A DNA stretch of 8,330 nucleotides. Source: Burkholderiales bacterium. Its GTDB lineage: Bacteria; Pseudomonadota; Gammaproteobacteria; Burkholderiales; SG8-39. Where the stretch lies: the NCBI GenBank assembly GCA_027457185.1, contig DAIDTN010000233.1:1-8330 (forward strand), read 5' to 3'. The first letter of the stretch is position 1, and every line of letters begins with the position of its first letter. The notes under the pieces are model-generated. The model was not told where the DNA came from. It made no database searches and saw only the letters and a program-made list of their open reading frames with translations. Positions 1 through 8,155 of the stretch are shown in pieces. Made by a program: the position numbers and the translations under genes.

Positions 1-31
1 TTCGCCCGCGGATCCATCTCACCCAAGCGGC
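1..31 (+). repeat. Left arm of perfect inverted repeat (window edge)
   Basis: Bases 1-31 are the exact reverse complement of 176-206, a 31-base match with no mismatch; position 32 against 175 is the first mismatch. The arm begins at the first base of the window, so its true outer end is unknown. Read on the minus strand it encodes [10 protein letters not shown], the same AtpF peptide that the right arm encodes on the plus strand. The arm therefore duplicates atpF coding sequence and is not a mobile-element terminal repeat. Confidence 0.95.
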
Positions 32-182
32 GGATGAACACCTCGCACACGCGCTCTTCCAAATCCGTCGTCGCAAGATCGGACAGCGCCTTGCGCGCGA
101 TGGCGAATACTTCCTGCTGCGCCCGGCGGCTGATGATCTGATTCAGGTTGTGGGCATCGCTCGTCAGCGCTTCCTGCCGCTT
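1..182 (-). pseudogene. atpF: Inverted internal fragment of N-ATPase b subunit (AtpF)
   Basis: Read on the minus strand from about 182 down to 1, this stretch is open and encodes the middle of the N-ATPase b subunit, beginning [15 protein letters not shown], passing through QQEVFAIARKALSDLATTDLEE and ending at [13 protein letters not shown] at the window edge. The repeated small, Gln, Glu and Arg residues fit the long peripheral-stalk helix of subunit b leading into the delta-like domain. The plus-strand atpF piece starts with the same [10 protein letters not shown] and continues AGLAESLRT, so the two pieces join seamlessly if this block is turned round. As it lies here it cannot be made as part of AtpF. 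The plus-strand frame that should carry it hits a TGA at 139-141. It is best read as a fold-back chimera at a contig end or, less likely, a real small inversion. The identification as AtpF rests on remembered family sequence. Confidence 0.85.
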
Positions 183-206
183 GGGTGAGATGGATCCGCG
201 GGCGAA
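176..206 (-). repeat. Right arm of perfect inverted repeat inside atpF
   Basis: This is the partner of 1-31. On the plus strand it is the native atpF sequence encoding [10 protein letters not shown]. The inner seven bases, 176-182 (GCCGCTT), are shared by both sequences that meet here: the native downstream codons for RRL, and the reverse complement of the codons for KRQ about 145 bases upstream in the gene. That short shared stretch marks the switch point of the inversion. Confidence 0.93.
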
Positions 207-542
207 AGCAGGCCTCGCCGAATCCCTCAGGACGGCTACTGCCCCTGCACTGGTGCGCAGCGCGTTTGCGCTGCCGTCGGAACAGCGCACGGCGATCCAA
301 AATGCGCTGAACCAAAGCTTCTCGGCCGAAATCCGCGTCCGCTTCGAGACTGCGCCAGACCTGATCAGCGGGATCGAACTCGCCACGGATGGACAAAAAC
401 TGGCTTGGACCATCGCGGACTATCTGGCATCGCTGGAAAAAGGCATAAGCGAACTGCTCAAAGCGCAGCCCAAAGCCGAAGCCGGGCCCGAGGCCAAGTC
501 CGAACGTCAGCCCGAAGCACCCGAGCTGCAGGCAAAGCGACA

Positions 543-546
<4 letters not shown>
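178..546 (+). CDS. atpF: N-ATPase subunit b/delta, C-terminal part (AtpF)
   Basis: This is the C-terminal 122 residues of the b subunit of the alternative N-type F1Fo ATPase, a peripheral-stalk protein that holds F1 to the membrane sector. The true N-terminus (membrane helix and first half of the stalk helix) is missing; the frame is only trustworthy from about 178, where [10 protein letters not shown] begins. A TTG-started reading from 148 would use sequence from the inverted block and is not real. The segment [20 protein letters not shown] resembles the C-terminal strand-helix of the delta/OSCP subunit, which fits this operon type, where b and delta functions are fused and no atpH follows. 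After KGISELLK comes a tail of about 27 residues rich in Ala, Glu, Pro, Gln and Lys, probably disordered. The TGA at 544-546 overlaps the ATG of atpA, so translation is probably coupled. Family assignment is firm; whether the intact gene exists in the organism depends on the anomaly at 1-206. Confidence 0.85.
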
Positions 547-2146
<1,600 letters not shown>

Positions 2147-2150
<4 letters not shown>

Positions 2151-3073
2151 GCGATAGCACGGCGAGCTTGCGGCGGAAGATCGATAGCGCCGGAGATCTC
2201 CAATCGGTCGTGCGCACCATGAAAGCCCTGGCCGCCTCCAATATCGGACAATATGAAAACTCGGTGCGGGCGCTGGCCGACTATTATCGGACTGTGGAGC
2301 TGGGCTTGCGCGCGTGTTTTCGGGAGAGCGAGCCGGCGGCTTGGATGCCAGATCGGCAGGCAGCGTCCGATACGGGCTGGATTGGCGCCATCGTGTTCGG
2401 CTCCGACCAGGGATTGGTGGGCCAGTTCAACGAGGTGGCGGCCGATTATGCGATCAAGACGCTTGCGGCTTTGCCCGGAAAACCCCAGGTCTTGGCGGTC
2501 GGCGAACGCGTTCATGCGCGCCTTGCGGAGGCGGGCCTGCCACTGCTGGGACTGTTCGCCGTGCCGAATTCCGTCAAGGGCATTACCCCGCTGGTTGCGC
2601 AGATTCAAATCGAAAGCGAAGCGCATCGGGCCAAAGGCGGGTATGCGCGCGTTTACGTCTTCCATAACCGCCCCCAGTCCGAAGCGCTGTACCAGCCGGG
2701 CAGCCAGCGGCTGCTGCCGCTGGACGCGCGCTGGCAGCGGGATCTGGCCAAAGTCCGCTGGCCAAGCGCGAACCTGCCCGAGATCATGCGCGGACGCACC
2801 GAAACTCTGCGCGCGCTCATCGGAGAATATCTGTTCATCTCGCTCTTCCGCGCATGTGCCGAATCGCTCGCGAGCGAGAACGCAAGCCGCCTGGCGGCGA
2901 TGGAGCGAGCCGAAAAAAACATCGACGAATTGCTAGAGAATCTATACGGCACCTTCCACCGTCTGCGCCAGAGGGGCATCGACGAGGAATTGTTCGATGT
3001 GATCTCCGGTTACGAAGCGCTGCCGCAGGAGGCGACCCGAGCCGGCGCACCCGCCGATGCCGGCGGTCATTGA
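2147..3073 (+). CDS. atpG: N-ATPase F1 subunit gamma (AtpG)
   Basis: This is a 308-residue gamma subunit, the central rotor shaft of F1. The N-terminal helix [23 protein letters not shown] (residues 8-30) has the conserved gamma pattern (R-R-K-I, then V-x-T-M-K-A-L-A). [10 protein letters not shown] at 86-95 matches the SDRGLCGGFN signature of the Rossmann-like domain. The C-terminal helix [20 protein letters not shown] (243-262) matches the family's SEN-A-R-AAM block. The sequence is more divergent than a housekeeping gamma, as expected for an N-ATPase. The ATG at 2147 overlaps the atpA TGA by an ATGA junction, with a GGAG-like stretch just upstream, so it is coupled to atpA. The last residues (after [10 protein letters not shown]) form an Ala/Gly-rich tail. 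atpG is the usual last gene of the N-ATPase operon, and here it is followed by 147 bases without a gene. Confidence 0.92.
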
Positions 3074-3220
3074 CGCGGGAGCGGCGGCGCAGTTGGGCGT
3101 GTCTTAAATGTGGCAAACAGCAGATGCTGCGGTGTCGCATTGATCGCAGCGACGGCTTCTGTGCAGCCGCTGGCTTGATGATAAAATTTCGCAGGTTCAG
3201 ACTGTTCTGAAAGCGCATCC
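3074..3220 (+). other. Intergenic spacer between atpG and nitrobindin-like gene
   Basis: There is no credible gene in these 147 bases. A TAAAAT hexamer at 3182-3187 lies 33 bases before the next ATG and could be a -10 element for the downstream gene, but only a poor -35 (around 3157-3162) sits at the right distance. An imperfect stem (CGGCT 3153-3157 with AGCCG 3165-3169) has no T-run, so I see no convincing intrinsic terminator for the ATPase operon. Confidence 0.4.
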
Positions 3221-3853
3221 ATGACCCAATTTCCAGAAGACATCTACACCGAACCTTCGAATGTGGATGTCGACACGCTAAGAAATCTCGGCCCGCTGCG
3301 CGCCATGGCGGGAATTTGGCAAGGTCTTCGCGGCGTGGATGTGAAACCGAAGGCGGAAGGGCCGAAAACGCAGGTTTATGTCGAACGTATCGAACTTCAG
3401 CCGATCGATCCACAGACCAACGGGCCGCAATTGTTCTACGGGCTGCGTTACCACACCCATGTAGTGAAACCGAATCAGGTAAAGACCTATCACGACCAGG
3501 TGGGATACTGGCTGTGGGAGCCTGCCACGGATACGGTCATCCATACACTTACGATTCCGCGCGCCCAGGTCGTCATGGCTGGCGGAAAGGCAAGCGCTGA
3601 GGCGAAGGAATTAGAGCTCGTTGCCACCCGCGACTCCGACAGTTTCGGCATCCGCTCGGCTCCATTTCTCGAGTATGCATTCAAGACCGTCGAATTCCGG
3701 ATCAAGGTAAACATCAATCCGGACGGCACCTGGAGTTATGCCGAGGACACGGTACTAATGATCCGCGGCAGACCTGACCTTTTCCATCACACGGATAGAA
3801 ATACCCTGACCAGGATCGAGGAACCTACGCCCAATCCTCTGGCGCGAACGTAA
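3221..3853 (+). CDS. Heme-binding beta-barrel (nitrobindin/FABP-like) protein
   Basis: This is a 210-residue soluble protein without a signal peptide or membrane segment. GPLRAMAGIWQGLRG near residues 24-38 resembles the nitrobindin signature G-x-W-x-G-x-G at the start of the first barrel strand, though the last glycine spacing differs. Alternating hydrophobic and polar strands follow (YVERIELQPI, LFYGLRYHTHVV, VGYWLWEPATDTVIHTLTIP, ELELVATRDSD, VEFRIKVNINPDGTWSYAEDTVLMI), as in a lipocalin/FABP-like barrel of the nitrobindin type. LFHHTDRNTLTRIE (187-200) sits where nitrobindins place the proximal heme histidine, so H189 or H190 is a candidate ligand. Characterised nitrobindins (about 160 residues) bind ferric heme in an open barrel and handle NO or peroxynitrite. 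This protein is longer, and its ligand is inferred. Only a weak GAAAG (3209-3213) precedes the ATG. The gene appears to stand alone, with spacers on both sides. Confidence 0.75.
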   Translation: MTQFPEDIYTEPSNVDVDTLRNLGPLRAMAGIWQGLRGVDVKPKAEGPKTQVYVERIELQPIDPQTNGPQLFYGLRYHTHVVKPNQVKTYHDQVGYWLWEPATDTVIHTLTIPRAQVVMAGGKASAEAKELELVATRDSDSFGIRSAPFLEYAFKTVEFRIKVNINPDGTWSYAEDTVLMIRGRPDLFHHTDRNTLTRIEEPTPNPLART

Positions 3854-4026
3854 TCGACGCTTTGTTGGCTTTCGGAGCATCAATTAACCCCTGGGCCGCC
3901 TGTTGAGTCGAGCGAGTCAAGCGTAGGCGTGGCTCACAGCGCGATCAAAACCGGATGGATAGGGGATAATATCGTCGGTGTCGCGGCAACGTGCCGCAGG
4001 ATAATCAACTAAGGGAGACAGGTCAT
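3854..4026 (+). promoter_or_regulatory. Upstream region of the molybdo-hydroxylase operon, putative promoter
   Basis: This 173-base spacer precedes the M-S-L operon. GATAAT at 3965-3970 matches the -10 consensus at five of six positions and lies 56 bases before the start codon; the -35 at 17 bases' spacing (3942-3947, CGATCA) is poor, so an activator may be needed. Other structure includes an imperfect palindrome of 18 bases at 3903-3920 (TTGA, TCG, CGA and TCAA matched), a perfect six-base stem with a three-base loop at 3983-3997 (GCGGCA/TGCCGC), and a second copy of GGATAAT at 3999-4005 matching 3964-3970. The ribosome binding site GGGAGA (4013-4018) lies eight bases before the ATG at 4027. 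The promoter call is tentative. Confidence 0.4.
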
Positions 4027-4889
4027 ATGCGCTACGAGGCGCCAAAGACGCTGGAGCAGGCGATTGCGCTGCTGTCCGGCGCAAACGGCCAGGCGCGCGT
4101 GCTGGCCGGCGGCACGGACGTGCTGATCCAACTGCGTTCGGGCCGTGCTGACCCGCAACTGCTGGTCGATATCAAAGCCATCCCCGAGATGCGGGCTGTC
4201 GTCGCCGATAGCGGCGGCTATCGCATCGGCGCGGCGGTCACCTGCATGGAGCTCATCGAGAATGAGGTGTTCGCTCGAGACTGGCCGGGCGTCGTCGACG
4301 GGGTCAAGCTGATCGGCTCGGTTCAGGTGAAGGGCCGCGCGACATTGGGAGGCAACCTGTGCAACGCCTCGCCGGCCGCAGACGGCGTCCCAGCTCTGAT
4401 CGCAGCCGGCGCCCTCGTTTGTATCGCCGGCCCGCTCGGCAGGCGCGAGGCGCCTGTCGAGGATTTTGTCCTGGGTCCGGGCAGGACTTCGCTCGGCAAC
4501 GGCGAACTGGTCGCTGCGATCCAACTGCCGCGGCGAGCGCCGCATTCGGGCGATGCCTATCTGCGCTTCACCCCGCGCACCGAGATGGACATTGCGGTCG
4601 TCGGCGCCGCGGTCTATCTGACGTTGGACGGCAAAGGCGTATGTCGCAGCGCTCGGGTCGGTCTCGGCGCGGTGGCGGCGCGCGCCCTGCTGGTGCCGGC
4701 GGCCGCCGCCGCACTGATCGGCACCACGGTCGACGAAGCGGCGCTGGAACGCTTGGCCGCAGCCGCGAGCGCGGCCTGCCGGCCGATCGACGACAAGCGC
4801 GGCACCAAGCAATTCCGCGTCAAGGTCGCGGGCGTGATGGCGCGGCGCGCCGCTGCGATCGCGATCGAACGAGCGAGGAGGCAAGGCTG

Positions 4890-4890
<1 letters not shown>
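4027..4890 (+). CDS. Molybdo-hydroxylase FAD-binding subunit (CoxM-like)
   Basis: This is a 287-residue medium subunit of a xanthine oxidase/CO dehydrogenase-family enzyme. It binds FAD and passes electrons from the iron-sulfur subunit to an acceptor. Two FAD-contact motifs are visible: LAGGTD at 26-31 (the GGT loop) and TLGGNLCNASPAAD at 106-119, both standard for the VAO-type FAD domain of this family. The C-terminal half (about 180-287) corresponds to the CO dehydrogenase flavoprotein C-terminal domain. ATG 4027 was chosen over an in-frame GTG at 3991 because GGGAGA lies eight bases upstream and the family typically starts close to the MRYEAP stretch. The stop TGA at 4888-4890 overlaps the next ATG by one base. 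Gene order M-S-L is that of form I CO dehydrogenase operons, but order alone does not set the substrate. The subunit type is firm; the substrate is unknown. Confidence 0.93.
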
Positions 4891-5366
<476 letters not shown>

Positions 5367-5368
5367 TC

Positions 5369-7663
5369 ATGTCGGCCACGCTCAAATACCAGGAAAAGGA
5401 ACTGAAACTCGTCGGCACGCGGCCGCTGCGGCCCGACGGCGTCGACAAGGTCACTGGTCGCGCGCGCTTTGGCGCCGACTACAACCTGCCCGGACAGCTT
5501 ATCGGCAAGGTGTTGCGCAGTCCGCACGCGCTCGCACGCATCAAATCCATTGATACCTCGGCTGCGCTGGCGCTGCCGGGAGTCAAGGCGGTGGTTACGC
5601 GCGACGATTTCGCCGAAATGCCGGACGAAATGGCGGCGGTGGGCGAACTCATGATCAATTTTCGCGACGTCACGCGCAACATGATGGCGCGCGAGAAGGT
5701 GCTCTACGACGGCCATCCGCTGGCGGCGGTCGCGGCGACCGGCGAATCGGTGGCGCGCGCGGCGCTGGCGCTGATCAAGGTGGAATACGAAGTGCTGCCG
5801 CATGCGATCGACGTGGTCGAGGCGATGAAACCGGGCGCGCCGCTGCTGCACGAGCACCAGTACACGCAAGGAGTCAAGCCCAAGCCCGATCGCCCTTCGA
5901 ATGTGGCCAAACGCCTGGAGTTCGGGCACGGGGATATCGCTGCGGGCTTCCGCCAGGCCGAGGTGATCGTCGAGCGGGAGTTCAACACCAAGCCGGTGCA
6001 CCAGGGCTATATCGAGCCGCAGGCCTGCCTCGCAAGCTACAGCGCGGATGGCCAGGCGGAACTGTGGACTTCGACCCAGGGGCACTTCGTGTTTCGCGCC
6101 CAGTGCGCCAAGGTGCTGCAGATGGACGTATCGAAGATCCGCGTGACCCCGACCGAGATTGGCGGCGGCTTCGGCGGCAAGAACAATATCTACAACGAGG
6201 CGCTGGCGATCGCGCTGTCGCGCAAATCGGGCCATCCGGTGAAAATGGTGATGACACGCGAGGAAGTGTTCAGCAGCACCGGCCCGACTTCAGGAGCCAA
6301 CGTCAAAGTCAAGCTCGGCTGCACCCGGGACGGGAAGATCACGGCGGCGGAGGCAGAGCTGAACTTCCAGGCCGGCGCCTTCCCGGGTTCGTCCGTGAAC
6401 CAGGCCTCGATGTGCGCGTTCACCCGCTACGACCTCGCCAACGTGCGCATCGTCGGCCACGACGTCACCGTCAACCGCCCCAAAGTCGCGGCCTATCGCG
6501 CCCCGGGCGCGCCGATCGCGGTGTTCGGCGTCGAGAGCGTGATCGACGAGATGGCGAAAAAACTCGGCATCGATCCGATCGAATTCCGCCTCAGGAATGC
6601 CGCGAAAGAAGGCACACAGACCTACTATGGCCCCAAGCTCGGTCCGATCGGATATATCCAGACACTGGAAGCGGCGCGCGCGCATCCGCATTACCGTGCG
6701 CCGCTCGGGCCCAATCAGGGCCGCGGCGTTGCCACCGGCTTCTGGTTCAATATCGGCAACGAAACCACCTGCTCGCTTAATCTGCAGGAGGACGGAACGC
6801 TGACGCTGATGCTCGGCACCATCGACGTCGCCGGCGGCTCGCGTGCCTCGATGGCGATGATGGTGGCCGAGGAACTCGGCATCGAATTCGATCGCGTCCG
6901 GCCGTTCGTGGGCGATACCGCCTCGCTCGGCTTCAACTTCCTTACGGCTGGCAGCCGGGGCACGTTCGCCAGCGGCATGGCCAGCGTGATCGCGGCGCGG
7001 CAGGTGATCGAGAAGCTGCGCCAGCGCGTTGCAAAAATACGCGAGGTGCCCCTGGAAGCGGTCGCGTGGAAGGACGGCCATGCGCGGCCGGTCGACGCCA
7101 CCGTTGCGCAATTTGCTCCGATGTCTCTGCCCGAGATCGCCAGAATGGCCGGCAAGACCGGCGGCACCATCGCTGGTCATGCGGAAATCAATGCGCAGGG
7201 CGCGGGGCCCGGCTTCGGCACGCATATCGTCGATGTCGAGGTGGACAAGGAAACCGGCGCGGTCAAGATCCTGCGCTATACCGTGGTGCAGGACGTGGGC
7301 AAGGCCATCCATCCGGCCTACGTCGAGGGCCAGCTCCAGGGCGGCGCAGTGCAGGGCATAGGCTGGGCGCTGAACGAGGAATATGTCTACGGCGAAGACG
7401 GCGTGCTGCAAAATCCCGGCTTTCTCGACTATCGCATCCCCGTGGCATCGGACCTGCCCTTTATCGATACGGTCATCGTCGAGGTGCCCAACCCCAATCA
7501 TCCCTATGGGGTGCGCGGCTGCGGCGAGGTTCCGATCATTGCGCCGATGGCGGCCATCGCCAACGCGATCGAAAATGCCATTGGCCTGCGCCTGTGCGAA
7601 CAGCCGTTATCGCCGCCGCGGGTGCTGAAGGCGATCGACGAGGCGGCAGCCGCCAGGCGCTAG
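5369..7663 (+). CDS. Molybdo-hydroxylase molybdopterin-binding subunit (CoxL/XdhB-like)
   Basis: This is a 764-residue catalytic subunit that binds the molybdopterin cofactor and should hydroxylate an unknown substrate with water as the oxygen source. The N-terminal a/b hammerhead domain (about 20-130, with RPDGVDKVTGRARFGADY) precedes the Mo-binding domains. Visible motifs are GGGFGGK at 265-271 (cofactor contact), the active-site loop AYRAPG at 375-380, GQLQGGAVQGIGWAL in the C-terminal Mo domain, and RGCGEVP containing the conserved catalytic glutamate E720. The loop lacks the AYXCSFR sequence with the copper-binding cysteine of form I CO dehydrogenase and also differs from the AYRGAGR of form II-type enzymes, so 'CO dehydrogenase' as a product name would over-reach. 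The length is typical for the family. ATG 5369 follows GGAGG (5358-5362) by six bases and the small-subunit stop by two. A MoaD-like gene follows at once. The fold and cofactor are firm; the substrate is not known. Confidence 0.93.
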   Translation: MSATLKYQEKELKLVGTRPLRPDGVDKVTGRARFGADYNLPGQLIGKVLRSPHALARIKSIDTSAALALPGVKAVVTRDDFAEMPDEMAAVGELMINFRDVTRNMMAREKVLYDGHPLAAVAATGESVARAALALIKVEYEVLPHAIDVVEAMKPGAPLLHEHQYTQGVKPKPDRPSNVAKRLEFGHGDIAAGFRQAEVIVEREFNTKPVHQGYIEPQACLASYSADGQAELWTSTQGHFVFRAQCAKVLQMDVSKIRVTPTEIGGGFGGKNNIYNEALAIALSRKSGHPVKMVMTREEVFSSTGPTSGANVKVKLGCTRDGKITAAEAELNFQAGAFPGSSVNQASMCAFTRYDLANVRIVGHDVTVNRPKVAAYRAPGAPIAVFGVESVIDEMAKKLGIDPIEFRLRNAAKEGTQTYYGPKLGPIGYIQTLEAARAHPHYRAPLGPNQGRGVATGFWFNIGNETTCSLNLQEDGTLTLMLGTIDVAGGSRASMAMMVAEELGIEFDRVRPFVGDTASLGFNFLTAGSRGTFASGMASVIAARQVIEKLRQRVAKIREVPLEAVAWKDGHARPVDATVAQFAPMSLPEIARMAGKTGGTIAGHAEINAQGAGPGFGTHIVDVEVDKETGAVKILRYTVVQDVGKAIHPAYVEGQLQGGAVQGIGWALNEEYVYGEDGVLQNPGFLDYRIPVASDLPFIDTVIVEVPNPNHPYGVRGCGEVPIIAPMAAIANAIENAIGLRLCEQPLSPPRVLKAIDEAAAARR

Positions 7664-7667
7664 GGCC

Positions 7668-7913
7668 GTGGCCAGGATTACGCTGTCGAGCAGCCTGGCG
7701 CCGTTCACCGGGGGCGTGCTGGAACTGGAACTCGATGTAGCCAACGTGCGCCAGTTGTTTCAGACGCTGGGCGAGCGTTATCCGGAGCTGCAATCGCACC
7801 TGGAAGCGGGTATCGCCGTCGCGATCGGCGATGAGATCTATCAGGACGCCTTGTTGCAGCCGATCGAGCGCGAAAGCGAGGTCATCCTGATCCCGAAGAT
7901 TGCGGGCGGGTAG
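7668..7913 (+). CDS. MoaD/ThiS-family sulfur carrier protein
   Basis: This is an 81-residue ubiquitin-fold protein ending in IAGG. The C-terminal Gly-Gly (80-81) is the hallmark of MoaD/ThiS carriers, which are adenylated and thiocarboxylated there to donate sulfur. Typical family features are an early beta strand, the helix NVRQLFQTLGERYPELQSHL (26-45), and the closing ESEVILIPKIAGG. MoaD itself supplies the dithiolene sulfurs of molybdopterin through MoaE. Placement four bases after the molybdenum subunit suggests a link to cofactor supply for this enzyme, but MoaE is absent here and another sulfur acceptor cannot be excluded. The start is GTG at 7668 with no strong ribosome binding site; translation is probably coupled to the upstream stop TAG (7661-7663). 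The length is normal. Family assignment is strong; the exact role is inferred. Confidence 0.85.
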   Translation: MARITLSSSLAPFTGGVLELELDVANVRQLFQTLGERYPELQSHLEAGIAVAIGDEIYQDALLQPIERESEVILIPKIAGG

Positions 7914-7936
7914 GCAGATCACTTCGCAAAGGTGCT

Positions 7937-7973
7937 GCCCGCGCCGCGCAATTCATGTCTGCAGTGCGCGGGC
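7937..7973 (+). terminator. GC-rich hairpin after the operon, possible terminator
   Basis: GCCCGCGC (7937-7944) pairs perfectly with GCGCGGGC (7966-7973) around a 21-base loop, starting 24 bases after the MoaD-like stop codon. Position fits the end of the molybdo-hydroxylase transcript. There is no T-run after the stem and the loop is long, so it may be a Rho-dependent or mRNA-stabilising element, or chance in GC-rich DNA. Confidence 0.3.
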
Positions 7974-8003
7974 GCCGACCGGAACCGGGAATTCGGTCCT
8001 GGC

Positions 8004-8033
8004 TTGTCAAATCGTTGTAAAACATTGTTAAAC
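8004..8033 (+). promoter_or_regulatory. Three tandem TTGTNAAAN repeats upstream of response regulator
   Basis: Three near-identical 9-base units lie in a row: TTGTCAAAT (8004-8012), TTGTAAAAC (8015-8023) and TTGTTAAAC (8025-8033), with start-to-start spacings of 11 and 10 bases, close to one helical turn. They form an AT-rich patch inside a GC-rich spacer, about 120-150 bases before the response-regulator ATG. The spacing is what cooperative dimers of a response regulator or similar activator would use. TTGTCA could also serve as a -35, although no good -10 lies 16-18 bases on. A TATAGA at 8059-8064 is a candidate -10 for a promoter just downstream of the repeats. Confidence 0.45.
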
Positions 8034-8155
8034 GGGCTTTTGTGGCTCGCTGCCGGGGTATAGAGTGTGTCGACATCGGTTGCACGAATACTCAAGCAGA
8101 CGGCCACGGACGGGTTCGCGCGCGGTTCGGAAACATCAGCACGGAAGAACGTTAT

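Noticed and set aside
148..177. TTG-started extension of the plus-strand atpF frame (reading MWASLVSASC before RLGEMD)
   Set aside because: These codons come from the inverted block and match AtpF only on the opposite strand, so this is not a true start.
1..206. Terminal inverted repeats of an insertion sequence or integrase-type invertible element
   Set aside because: The arms are atpF coding sequence, there is no transposase or recombinase gene in the window, and the intervening DNA is simply the next stretch of the same gene reversed.
405..542. Longer atpA start 46 codons upstream
   Set aside because: The extra residues overlap the atpF coding frame and do not look like an alpha-subunit N-terminus; the ATGA junction at 543 is typical of this operon.
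3051..3066. CCGCC/GGCGG hairpin at the end of atpG as a terminator
   Set aside because: The five-base stem lies inside the coding sequence and no T-run follows; such stems are common by chance in GC-rich DNA.
6290..7501. Minus-strand open frame of 403 codons opposite the molybdopterin subunit
   Set aside because: It is a shadow of the plus-strand gene, rich in His, Arg, Asp and Ala with no domain pattern.
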